From: Bacillota bacterium
Lineage (GTDB): Bacteria > Bacillota > Clostridia > Peptostreptococcales > Anaerovoracaceae
Direction of reading: 5' to 3'
Assembly: GCA_017543805.1 (NCBI GenBank)
Contig: JAFYFK010000079.1
Coordinates: 1-7,418, forward strand
Length of the DNA stretch: 7,418 nucleotides
This document shows, in pieces, positions 1-6,358 of this stretch. The translations under genes were made by a program, and so were the position numbers. Numbering within the stretch: position 1 is the first letter of the stretch; every line of letters starts with the position of its first letter. The notes under the pieces were generated by a model. It was given only the letters and a program-made list of their open reading frames with translations. It was not told the DNA's origin and ran no database searches.

Positions 1-1424
1 CCCGAATGGTCGCGGAGCGCAACGCCGTGGACAAGCCTCACGAGGCGTACAGGGTATTCAAGGTATCGCTGGCTCTGCTTACCGGCATAGGGCTAGCTTC
101 CTCGCTGATACTGTTCTTCGGCGCGGGAGCAATCACTGAATACATCAAAGAGCCGAGGGCGATCTTTGCCATGAGGGCGATAGCTCCTGCGCTGCTGTTC
201 TGTCCGGTGATGGCGTCGTTCAGGGGCTTTTTCCAGGGGCGCCAGAACATGACCCCGACCGCCGCGTCGCAGGTCATCGAGCAGGTGTTCAGAGTAGCTG
301 CGGGGCTCGGCCTTGCGGTATTCTTCCTGAATCGCGGAGTCGAATACGCCGCGGCAGGAGCTTCGTTCGGGGCGACCGCCGGAGGACTTTTCGGGCTGAT
401 CGGCATAGTTATAGTCTTTCTCCGCCACAGGGCAAAGATAAACTCGGAGCTCGCCGCTTTCCCGAAGACAAGCGAAGAGAGCGCTGGGGAGATATTAAAG
501 GATATTCTTATCATAGCGGTCCCGATCACCATCGGATCGACCGTAATGCCCATAGTAAACGTCATCGATACCGCGATCGTAAAATCCAGGCTCATTTACG
601 CGGGTTATTCCAGCGATGTTGCCAGGAGCCTCTACGGCCAGCTGACCGGTATGGCCGCTCCGCTCATCAACTTCCCGCAGGTGCTGACGCAGGCTGTGTC
701 CATGAGCCTTGTGCCCGTCGTGGCGTCCGCCTTTAAGCGCAAAGAAACGCAGTTTATGCAGGATAACATAGCGCTCGGTCTCAGATACGCGCTTATTATC
801 AGCACGCCGATGGCCGTAGGCATGATGGCTCTGTCCAAACCTATCATGCTGCTGCTGTATCCGCTGCAGAAGGAGAGCGCCGTGAGCGCTGCGGGATGCC
901 TTAAGATATTTGCTGTCGGCATCATTTTCCTTGCCATGGTGCAGACGCTTACAGGCATACTTCAAGGCGTCGGAAAGCAGACGATACCTGTCAGGAACCT
1001 CCGCATTGGCGTCATCGCGAAGATAATCCTGACTTATACTCTTACCGGAATTCCTTCTGTCAATGTGAGGGGAGCGGCAATAGGCACCGTTACAGCCTAT
1101 ACGACGGCTGCCGTGCTCAACCTTCTGTCGGTGCGCAAATATACCGGAACGCGCATAGATATAGTCCAGACCATAGTAAAACCGCTGTTTTCCTCTGTAA
1201 TTATGGGCCTTGCGGCGTGGGGCACGCACCGTCTGCTGATCGGTTTCCTCGGCAACGCTCTTTCGACTGTGGCAGGCATAGGGGCAGGCGTTATCGTCTA
1301 CGTTCTCATGGCGCTTTCGACCGAAACCCTTACAATAAAAGAACTTGAGGCTATTCCTAAGGCCGAAAAGCTTGTAAAACTGGCGAAAATACTGTCAAGA
1401 CCCTTTAAAAAGACTGAAAAATAG
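1..1424 (+). CDS. spoVB: SpoVB/MurJ-like polysaccharide flippase, 5' end outside the window
   Basis: Integral membrane protein of the MOP flippase superfamily (SpoVB/YabM/MurJ branch), expected to move undecaprenyl-linked cell-wall or spore-cortex precursors across the cytoplasmic membrane. The frame is open to the window edge, so the ATG at 6 is almost certainly internal: the text there (VAERNAV...AYRVFKVSL) corresponds to a region roughly 60-70 residues into SpoVB proteins, and no ribosome binding site can be seen. The visible 472 residues contain about eleven hydrophobic segments, for example near 23-42, 57-70, 95-109, 112-139, 165-187, 258-285, 298-318, 356-374, 394-415 and 420-437. Family signatures are RGFFQGRQNMTPTA near 73-86 and GILQGVGKQTIPV near 317-329. 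The C-terminus is lysine-rich and cytoplasmic. hup follows after 124 bases with its own promoter. SpoVB, MurJ and other polysaccharide flippases are hard to separate from sequence alone, so the symbol is the likeliest one, not a certain one. Confidence 0.85.
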   Translation, partial: RMVAERNAVDKPHEAYRVFKVSLALLTGIGLASSLILFFGAGAITEYIKEPRAIFAMRAIAPALLFCPVMASFRGFFQGRQNMTPTAASQVIEQVFRVAAGLGLAVFFLNRGVEYAAAGASFGATAGGLFGLIGIVIVFLRHRAKINSELAAFPKTSEESAGEILKDILIIAVPITIGSTVMPIVNVIDTAIVKSRLIYAGYSSDVARSLYGQLTGMAAPLINFPQVLTQAVSMSLVPVVASAFKRKETQFMQDNIALGLRYALIISTPMAVGMMALSKPIMLLLYPLQKESAVSAAGCLKIFAVGIIFLAMVQTLTGILQGVGKQTIPVRNLRIGVIAKIILTYTLTGIPSVNVRGAAIGTVTAYTTAAVLNLLSVRKYTGTRIDIVQTIVKPLFSSVIMGLAAWGTHRLLIGFLGNALSTVAGIGAGVIVYVLMALSTETLTIKELEAIPKAEKLVKLAKILSRPFKKTEK

Positions 1425-1445
1425 GGATTTTTAAAGCTTTCTGTA

Positions 1446-1474
1446 TTGACAACAAATTTTGGATATGCCATACT
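1446..1474 (+). promoter_or_regulatory. Sigma-A type promoter of hup
   Basis: A perfect -35 box TTGACA (1446-1451) is followed after 17 bases by CATACT (1469-1474), a 4-of-6 match to TATAAT. An extended -10 TG lies at 1466-1467 with the correct one-base spacing. Transcription should start near 1481, giving a leader of roughly 68 bases before the hup ATG. This is the only promoter in the window with a consensus -35 box, which fits the high expression expected for HU. Confidence 0.65.
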
Positions 1475-1483
1475 TTCAACTGA

Positions 1484-1520
1484 GGTTATATTAGACACTT
1501 TCCCCATATGGGACATAACC
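1484..1520 (+). repeat. Nested inverted repeats in the hup leader
   Basis: GGTTAT (1484-1489) is the reverse complement of ATAACC (1515-1520). Between them lies the perfect 10-bp palindrome CCCATATGGG (1503-1512). Both sit between the predicted transcription start and the ribosome binding site of hup. They could form a leader hairpin affecting mRNA stability, or an operator for a dimeric protein. The arms are short, so chance is possible. Confidence 0.3.
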
Positions 1521-1548
1521 GGAATCATTTTTTATTTAGGAGGATAAA

Positions 1549-1836
1549 ATGAACAAGACAGAATTAGTAGCAGCAGTTGCTGCAAAGACCGGCCTCACCA
1601 AGAAGGGCACCGAAGAAACTCTCAACGCATTCGTAGAAGTAGTAGAAGCAGAACTCAAGAAGAAGGACGGAAAGGTCCAGCTGATCGGCTTCGGTACTTT
1701 CGAAGTTAAGAGCAGAAAGGCCAGAACCGGCCGCAACCCGCAGAAGCCCGGCGAGACCATCAAGATCCCGGCAAGCAAGGCTCCGGTATTCAGAGCAGGC
1801 AAGGCATTCAAGGATGCTGTAAACAAGAAGAAGTAA
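1549..1836 (+). CDS. hup: HU family histone-like DNA-binding protein
   Basis: Small basic nucleoid protein of 95 residues, the usual length for bacterial HU. It binds DNA as a dimer and bends it, helping compact the chromosome and assisting replication, repair and recombination. The N-terminal helices (MNKTELVAAVAAKTGLTKK) form the dimer base. The central GFGTFEV (47-53) and the flexible arm with GRNP at 61-64, whose proline intercalates into DNA, are classic, followed by IPASKAPVFRAGKAFKDAVN. The start is fixed by AGGAGG at 1538-1543, five bases before the ATG. The coding sequence uses more A-ending and AAG codons than its GC-rich neighbours, as expected of a highly expressed gene. It is transcribed alone, from a consensus promoter to a strong terminator. 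Confidence 0.97.
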   Translation: MNKTELVAAVAAKTGLTKKGTEETLNAFVEVVEAELKKKDGKVQLIGFGTFEVKSRKARTGRNPQKPGETIKIPASKAPVFRAGKAFKDAVNKKK

Positions 1837-1857
1837 TTCAGACTTGTCATTTTTTAC

Positions 1858-1884
1858 GAGGCTGCCCAGGCAGCCTCTTTTTTT
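1858..1884 (+). terminator. Rho-independent terminator of hup
   Basis: GAGGCTGC (1858-1865) pairs perfectly with GCAGCCTC (1870-1877) around the four-base loop CCAG, and seven T residues follow (1878-1884). It begins 21 bases after the hup stop codon. The last T is also the first base of the extended -10 element of the next transcription unit. Confidence 0.93.
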
Positions 1885-1892
1885 GCTATAAT
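1884..1892 (+). promoter_or_regulatory. Extended -10 promoter of the signalling operon
   Basis: TGCTATAAT is a perfect extended -10 element (TG, one base, TATAAT at 1887-1892). The region where a -35 box would lie (1864-1869, GCCCAG) is inside the hup terminator hairpin and does not match the consensus. Transcription should start near 1898-1900, only about 4-6 bases before the ATG at 1904, so the mRNA is predicted to be nearly leaderless. Confidence 0.6.
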
Positions 1893-1903
1893 AGATTTCG
1901 CTT

Positions 1904-3583
1904 ATGGTGCTGACATCTGTTAAAAACAAATCATTTATACGGGGCGCTCTCGCGATAGCGGCAGTAATTGCCGCAGCCGCTCTGTGCCGTTGGACAGTCA
2001 CCGTCACAAATAACGGTTTTATAGAGCAGCTTGCAAACCTTCTCCGTATACTCCTGTATATCGGGCTGTTTGCCATGTGGGGCATATCCGTCCGCAGGAG
2101 GGTAATACAGCTTCAGGTCTGCAATTATCTGATCTCCATCGCTGCCCTGATGGTCCTGTGGCTCATCACGCGCGAGCTGCGCTGGCACATCGTGTTCAGC
2201 GGGGATATAAAGCGTATTTTATGGTATGCCTATTATATTCCGACCTTAATGATCCTTTTGCTGACGTTCCTCGTGTCAATGTCGCTCGGAAAACCGGACG
2301 ATTTCCGCCTGCCGAAGACTACGGCTCTTCTGTATGTCCCGACCGTCGCGCTGATACTGCTCGTCATGACTAATGACTTTCACCAGGCTGTATTCCGTTT
2401 CCCTCCGGGCGTGGTACGCAGTGAAGCGAATTACAGCTACGGTCCGGGTTATTATCTCCTGGCTGTATGGGGCATCCTCCTGGCCGGAGCCGCTTTTATA
2501 GTAATGCTCAGCAAGTGCAGGCTTCCTCGCACGGGAAGATTCCTCTGGCTGCCGCTGATCCCCCTGGGTCTCACTGTTCTGTACGTAGTGCTGTATGCCG
2601 CGCGTGTCCCGTTCGTACATGCCGCGTTCGGGGATCTGACAGTTACGGAATGCCTTCTGTTTGCCGCGTTTCTTGAAAGCTGCATAGGCTGCGGACTGAT
2701 TCAGTCCAACTCGCGTTACGCGGACCTTTTCCGCGCCTGCAGGGGGATCTCAGCGCAGATCACGGATAATGACTACGATGTGCGCTATGCAGCGGTCAGC
2801 GCCGAGACCGTTTCAAAATACGATATGATGCGCGCAGCGTCAGGACCGGTCATACTGCCGGGCGGGAAGAGGCTCCACAATATGTCCGTCTCAGGCGGCC
2901 ACGCCATCTGGAGCGAGGATATATCAGAGCTTCTTAAGACGCGTGAATCACTTGAGGATACGGGGGAGGAGCTCAACGAGCGCAGGGAAATGCTGCAGAT
3001 GCAGTACGAGCAGGAGAAGGAATACCGGCGCGTACTGGAGCAGAACCGCCTTTATGATCTCCTTCAGCGGCAGATCCGGCCTCAGCTCGACGAAGTAAGC
3101 CGCCTTGCCGCGGTCTATGAAGCTTCGGAGGACGGAGAGGAGAAGCGCCGCATCCTCGCGAAGATAGTAATACTCGGCAGTTACATCAAGCGCCGCAAGG
3201 ACTTTGTCCTTTTGATGGAAGGCTCGGAGGAGATCCCTGCGGACCGCCTTACGAGCGCGCTTGAGGAGTCATTCCGTTCGCTCGCGCTCGGCGGGATACG
3301 CGGCGTCTGCCTTGTGTCCGCCGGACGGGATAACATAGACGGCGCGGTTATGACACGCGCCTACGATTTCTTTGAAAGCGTTCTGGAATCTGCGCTGGAT
3401 ACTCTGCGCTACATCACGGTCCATTTCGTCGCAGAGGAGGACGGGCTGTGCTGCCGCGTCACGACGGACTGCAGGTTCGAGACAGGCGGACTGACAGCCG
3501 TGTATCCCAGGATGCGCGTCGCGGACGATGATGAAGGCGGCATTTGCTGCATTCTTCCGCTTTCGGGAGGTGACGGCATATGA
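1904..3583 (+). CDS. Multi-pass membrane sensor with a 7TM-type receptor half and a degenerate histidine kinase half
   Basis: A 559-residue protein. About eight hydrophobic segments (near 11-29, 44-60, 71-89, 106-128, 139-155, 180-202, 211-231 and 243-265) form a receptor resembling the N-terminal 7TM region of some Firmicutes sensor kinases; MTNDFHQAVFRFPPG at 155-169 followed by YSYGPGYYL is typical. Residues about 266-340 look PAS-like, 341-380 a charged coiled coil, and 381-435 the dimerisation helices (NRLYDLLQRQ..., ILGSYIKRR). The helix that should hold the phosphorylated histidine has none, and the last 120 residues show only a faint ATPase fold (RAYDFFESVLESAL at 485-498) without the N-box asparagine or glycine-rich boxes. 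It is therefore probably a receptor subunit without kinase activity. No Shine-Dalgarno sequence precedes the ATG, but the first membrane segment supports a start here. It overlaps the next gene by ATGA. The ligand is unknown. Confidence 0.82.
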   Translation: MVLTSVKNKSFIRGALAIAAVIAAAALCRWTVTVTNNGFIEQLANLLRILLYIGLFAMWGISVRRRVIQLQVCNYLISIAALMVLWLITRELRWHIVFSGDIKRILWYAYYIPTLMILLLTFLVSMSLGKPDDFRLPKTTALLYVPTVALILLVMTNDFHQAVFRFPPGVVRSEANYSYGPGYYLLAVWGILLAGAAFIVMLSKCRLPRTGRFLWLPLIPLGLTVLYVVLYAARVPFVHAAFGDLTVTECLLFAAFLESCIGCGLIQSNSRYADLFRACRGISAQITDNDYDVRYAAVSAETVSKYDMMRAASGPVILPGGKRLHNMSVSGGHAIWSEDISELLKTRESLEDTGEELNERREMLQMQYEQEKEYRRVLEQNRLYDLLQRQIRPQLDEVSRLAAVYEASEDGEEKRRILAKIVILGSYIKRRKDFVLLMEGSEEIPADRLTSALEESFRSLALGGIRGVCLVSAGRDNIDGAVMTRAYDFFESVLESALDTLRYITVHFVAEEDGLCCRVTTDCRFETGGLTAVYPRMRVADDDEGGICCILPLSGGDGI

Positions 3584-4818
3584 CGGCTTTATTTACCGCT
3601 TCCGGTCCGGTCCGGCATATGCTGGCCGCGGCGCTCTTCATTACGGTTATCCTGCAGCTTTTCCTGTGCCTGTATGAACAGGTCTGCCGCGCGGGACGTG
3701 GAAAAAGGGCTGCTGACCGGGTCATACTGCTTGTTCTCACAGGCCTCTGCGCCTGCCTGATGGCAGCTAACAACGGCGGAGTATATCCGGGATGGCTTTT
3801 TGCGCTCGTCCCGCCCGCGGCAGTTATATCCCTTATCTATGCTCTGACAGGCATGAGGCGCGCATACAGGATCAGGCGTGACACACTGTCTGCGTCATCA
3901 GTCAAGGAGGCTCTGGACAACCTCAATTCCGGCATACTGTTTTCCGACGCGGATCACAGGGCTGTACTTGTAAACTACACTATGGGAGATCTTGCAGCGT
4001 CTCTTAGCGGAAGCTATCCGCAGACGCTCGACGATCTGTATCAGGCCATTGACAAGGCTGAAGCGCTTCCCGATGCTTCCGGGCTGTACCGCTTTCCTGA
4101 CGGCAGGGTATGGAGCTTCCGGACCGAGGCGCTTGATGGAACGGGACTTGAGGGCTTTTCCCAGGTCACCGCGCAGGATGTGACGGAGCTTTACAGCATC
4201 AACAGGCAGCTTGCCGCGGAGAACGCGGAACTCAACGCCGCTATCGAGGAGACAAAGCGCATGCTGGACCTTGTGGGGGACCGCGTCAGGGAGCAGGAGA
4301 CGCTGGATATAAAAGTCCGCGTCCACAATGACATAGGAAAGAGCCTTATTTCGCTTTCAGAACTAATGAACGGCGGCGCCGGCGACCAGAACGAAGAGCT
4401 TCATACGCTCCATAAAGCTGTCAGCCTGTTCTCGGGCGGCGGTCCCGCGCTTCCCGGGACGCTTGAGGAAGTCCGCAGGGACGCTGCGGAGATGGGAGTG
4501 ACTCTGATCACGGACGGGGTCATCCCGAAAGATGATGACGCGGAGCGTCTGATCGCCTCGGCTGCCCGCGAGTGCGTGACCAACTGCGTCCGCCACGCGA
4601 AGGGGAATACAGTGACTGTCCATACAGAAGCGGACAGCGGAGTTTACAACGTCATGATTACGAATGACGGGGAACCTCCGAGGGGTCCTGTGACCGAAGG
4701 CGGAGGCCTCGGGTCTCTGCGGCGCAGCGTAGAGGCTGCAGGCGGCGAGATGCGCGTATTGCATTCTCCGGTGTTTGCGCTTATGCTTAAACTGAAGGAA
4801 AGGAGGCCGCGGCAGTGA
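3580..4818 (+). CDS. Membrane sensor histidine kinase, NarL-partner type
   Basis: A 412-residue kinase expected to phosphorylate the response regulator encoded next. Three membrane segments lie near 13-32, 48-62 and 70-90. A PAS-like domain spans about 106-200 (SSVKEALDNLNSGILFSDADHRAVLVNY), and a coiled coil about 203-235. The phosphoacceptor is probably H249 in KVRVHNDIGKSL, which resembles the H-box of HisKA_3-like kinases. The ATPase domain is intact: N-box ECVTNCVRH (331-339, N335), G1 box NDGEP (362-366, D363 and G364) and G2 box GGGLGS (374-379). It is short, with almost no extracytoplasmic part, so it may take its signal from the cytoplasm or from the receptor encoded upstream. GGAGGTGA at 3566-3573 lies six bases before the ATG. 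The gene overlaps the upstream gene by ATGA and the downstream gene by GTGA, indicating translational coupling. Confidence 0.9.
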   Translation: MTALFTASGPVRHMLAAALFITVILQLFLCLYEQVCRAGRGKRAADRVILLVLTGLCACLMAANNGGVYPGWLFALVPPAAVISLIYALTGMRRAYRIRRDTLSASSVKEALDNLNSGILFSDADHRAVLVNYTMGDLAASLSGSYPQTLDDLYQAIDKAEALPDASGLYRFPDGRVWSFRTEALDGTGLEGFSQVTAQDVTELYSINRQLAAENAELNAAIEETKRMLDLVGDRVREQETLDIKVRVHNDIGKSLISLSELMNGGAGDQNEELHTLHKAVSLFSGGGPALPGTLEEVRRDAAEMGVTLITDGVIPKDDDAERLIASAARECVTNCVRHAKGNTVTVHTEADSGVYNVMITNDGEPPRGPVTEGGGLGSLRRSVEAAGGEMRVLHSPVFALMLKLKERRPRQ

Positions 4819-5444
4819 TAAAGACCGTAATTGTAGAGGATAATCTGACTATACAGAAATATCTGAGCGATATGCTTTTGTCTGACGGGCGTTTTGAGAT
4901 CACCGCCGTGTACCGCGACGCCTTCGAAGCTGAGGATCTCTGCAGAAGCGGGGATATAGACCTTGTACTTATGGACGTGCAGACGCTGCATAACCATTCA
5001 GGACTGTCTGTCGGGGAAAAGATTCGGAACTGCGGCAAAGCCAGGGTCGTCGCCGTCACGAGCCTCGTCGACCCGGAGGTGCTTGCCCGGGCAAAGAAAG
5101 GCGCCTCGGACAGCCTGTGGTACAAGGATCACGGAAGCGGCGAGCTGCTGGATGTGATAGACCGCACGCTGGCAGGGGAGAGAGTCTTCCCGGACAGCTC
5201 GCCCAACGTGGAGCTTAAGCAGATGTTCTCCGACGACATAAGCCCCAGGCAGATGGCCGTGCTCCGCCGTTTCGTTCGAGGCATGACATATGACGAGATC
5301 GCTGCGGAGCTCGGGATCTCAAAGAGCGGCGTGCGCAAGATACTGGAGACTCTTATGGAAAAGGGTGGTTTTGAAAATAAATATGAGCTGATGATCGCCC
5401 TGGTAGAGAATAAGCTGATCGTGACCAGCCTTCTGGATAAATAA
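4815..5444 (+). CDS. NarL/LuxR family response regulator
   Basis: A 209-residue two-component response regulator, taken to be the partner of the kinase just upstream. The receiver domain (1-120) has the acidic pair E8-D9, the phosphoacceptor D54 in LVLMDVQT, T82 in VVAVTS and K104 in LWYKD, so all switch residues are present. The loop after D54 (QTLHNHSG) lacks the common MPxMDG motif and marks a divergent subfamily. A LuxR-type helix-turn-helix occupies about 143-207 (SPRQMAVLRRFVRGMTYDEIAAELGI, then SKSGVRKILETLMEK). The start is GTG at 4815, supported by AGGAGG at 4801-4806 with 8-base spacing and by the GTGA overlap with the kinase stop; the resulting N-terminus MIKTVIVEDN matches receiver domains. 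The target promoters are not evident here. Confidence 0.93.
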   Translation: MIKTVIVEDNLTIQKYLSDMLLSDGRFEITAVYRDAFEAEDLCRSGDIDLVLMDVQTLHNHSGLSVGEKIRNCGKARVVAVTSLVDPEVLARAKKGASDSLWYKDHGSGELLDVIDRTLAGERVFPDSSPNVELKQMFSDDISPRQMAVLRRFVRGMTYDEIAAELGISKSGVRKILETLMEKGGFENKYELMIALVENKLIVTSLLDK

Positions 5445-5459
5445 GCTGAATATCGCTGA

Positions 5460-5594
5460 AAGTATAGGATTGCGTCCGGCAATACAGCGGAACTGACCCT
5501 GAATACAGGCGGCGCGGCTTATGTAAAGGTGTTCCTTATTACAGAGGACGCATATACGCCGCTGTGCGAGAGTATCCAGAAGACCGTTGAATGA
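5460..5594 (+). pseudogene. Remnant of the C-terminus of a probable secreted or surface protein
   Basis: A 44-codon open stretch runs from just after an in-frame TGA (5457-5459) to a TGA at 5592-5594. It reads like protein: GNTAELTLNTGGAAYVK, then VFLITEDAYTPLCESIQKTVE. This resembles the closing strand-rich segment (VKVF...PLC) of clostridial extracellular repeat-rich proteins, recalled from memory and not searched. There is no ATG in frame, no ribosome binding site and no room for the rest of the gene, because the response regulator gene ends only 16 bases upstream. It is therefore best read as the tail of a gene whose body was deleted. The terminator at 5615 probably belonged to that lost gene and now also serves the signalling operon. 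A chance open frame remains possible. Confidence 0.42.
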
Positions 5595-5614
5595 AATAAT
5601 TCTCCTTTTGGAAA

Positions 5615-5653
5615 GCAATTGCGGAACGAGATGTTTCGCAGTTGCTTTTTTTT
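5615..5653 (+). terminator. Rho-independent terminator after the signalling operon
   Basis: A 13-bp stem with arms 5615-5627 and 5633-5645 contains two G-U pairs and no mismatches, with the five-base loop GAGAT. Eight T residues follow (5646-5653). It lies 171 bases after the response regulator stop and 21 bases after the gene remnant. Confidence 0.92.
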
Positions 5654-5656
5654 ATG

Positions 5657-5674
5657 CGGAATGCGCGCATTCCG
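5657..5674. repeat. 18-bp perfect palindrome
   Basis: CGGAATGCG at 5657-5665 is followed at once by its exact reverse complement CGCATTCCG (5666-5674), with no spacer. It begins three bases after the T-tract of the preceding terminator. Its centre is about 54 bases upstream of the predicted start of the acetyltransferase transcript, a position typical of an activator site. The lack of a loop favours a DNA-level site for a dimeric protein over an RNA hairpin. Confidence 0.6.
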
Positions 5675-5703
5675 GCAAAGGTTTTAAATAAATGCTGCGT
5701 TTA

Positions 5704-5712
5704 TGATATAAT
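5704..5712 (+). promoter_or_regulatory. Extended -10 promoter of the acetyltransferase gene
   Basis: TGATATAAT gives a perfect TATAAT (5707-5712) with the upstream TG of an extended -10 element. The -35 position (5684-5689, TTAAAT) is a poor match. Transcription should start near 5719, leaving a leader of about 46 bases. The surrounding 14-mer is repeated exactly at the rqcP promoter (5701-5714 and 6386-6399). Confidence 0.6.
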
Positions 5713-5716
5713 TAAC

Positions 5717-5747
5717 AAATATTGAACTAACGGCAAAAAATATTGAA
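5717..5747 (+). repeat. Directly repeated 10-mer in the acetyltransferase leader
   Basis: AAATATTGAA occurs at 5717-5726 and again at 5738-5747, 21 bases apart, which is two helical turns. The copies lie between the predicted transcription start and the ribosome binding site, where a bound repressor would block transcription. The A/T-rich composition makes chance repeats easier, so this is tentative. Confidence 0.35.
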
Positions 5748-5765
5748 AAATCAGGAGAAAATAAG

Positions 5766-6317
5766 ATGAATCACTGCGGTACCTGCAGACTGGAGACCGG
5801 CCGGCTGGTTTTAAGACAATTTGTTACAGACGACGCGGCGGCGATGTACAGGAACTGGGCTTCAGACAGCGAGGTTACCAGATACCTGACCTGGTCCCCG
5901 CATGCCGGCGAAGACGTTTCCATGGCGCTGCTTAAAGAATGGACCGCGTCTTACCAAAACGATAACTATTACCAGTGGGCTATCGTGCTGAAAGAGAACG
6001 GTGATGAACCCATAGGAAGCATTTCCGCCGTGCATCAGAACGAGGACCTCTCAATAATACAGATAGGCTACTGCATCGGAAGGCCCTGGTGGAACCGGGG
6101 AATAACGTCGGAAGCCTTAGGTGCGGTCATAGATTTCTTCTTTGAGAAAGTCGGCGCAAACCGCGTCGAGGCCATTCACGACCCCAATAACCCGCATTCC
6201 GGAATGGTCATGCGGAAATGCGGAATGAAATACGAGGGAACTCTGCGCAGCTCAGCCCGCAACAACCAGGGCATCTGCGACGCGTGCTGGTACGCGGTCC
6301 TGCGTTCGGAACGCTGA
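5766..6317 (+). CDS. GNAT family N-acetyltransferase, RimJ/RimL-like
   Basis: A 183-residue cytoplasmic acetyltransferase of the Acetyltransf_3 (RimJ/RimL) type, which transfers the acetyl group of acetyl-CoA to an amine; the substrate cannot be told. The N-terminal strand LETGRLVLRQFVTDDAAAMY (9-28) is characteristic. The core acetyl-CoA motif A is at 98-127, with the pyrophosphate-binding turn RPWWNRGITSEA (106-117) in place of the general QxxGxG/A. NPHSGMVMRKCGMKYEG at 142-158 is the family's closing motif. Length is normal and no domain is missing. AGGAG at 5753-5757 is eight bases before the ATG. The gene has its own promoter and terminator and so is monocistronic. Related enzymes modify ribosomal proteins, antibiotics or small metabolites; nothing here favours one of these. 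Confidence 0.93.
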   Translation: MNHCGTCRLETGRLVLRQFVTDDAAAMYRNWASDSEVTRYLTWSPHAGEDVSMALLKEWTASYQNDNYYQWAIVLKENGDEPIGSISAVHQNEDLSIIQIGYCIGRPWWNRGITSEALGAVIDFFFEKVGANRVEAIHDPNNPHSGMVMRKCGMKYEGTLRSSARNNQGICDACWYAVLRSER

Positions 6318-6318
6318 G

Positions 6319-6346
6319 AGGGCAGCTTCGGCTGCTCTTTTTTTTT
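6319..6346 (+). terminator. UUCG-loop terminator of the acetyltransferase gene
   Basis: AGGGCAGC (6319-6326) and GCTGCTCT (6331-6338) form an 8-bp stem with one G-U pair, closed by the very stable loop TTCG (6327-6330). A run of nine T residues covers 6338-6346. The stem starts two bases after the stop codon. Confidence 0.95.
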
Positions 6347-6358
6347 ACGCGGTTTTAG

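Noticed and set aside
6..8. ATG at position 6 as the true start of the flippase
   Set aside because: The frame continues to the window edge, there is no ribosome binding site, and the protein would lack the first membrane segments present in all SpoVB/MurJ proteins.
495..1229. Long open frame of 244 codons on the minus strand under the flippase gene
   Set aside because: Its predicted protein is rich in His, Arg and Tyr without domains or hydrophobic pattern, and it lies opposite a clearly conserved membrane protein; it is a shadow of GC-rich coding sequence. The other antisense frames were dropped for the same reason.
1403..1436. Inverted repeat CTTTAAAAA / TTTTTAAAG at the end of the flippase gene, as a terminator
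   Set aside because: The 9-bp arms are perfect but almost entirely A/T, with a 16-base loop and no T-tract afterwards. A weak structure is possible, but not a convincing terminator.
6195..6206. Palindrome CATTCCGGAATG inside the acetyltransferase gene, sharing words with the 18-bp palindrome upstream
   Set aside because: It encodes the conserved HSGMVM part of the GNAT motif, so the sequence is explained by coding; its half-sites are also in the opposite order.
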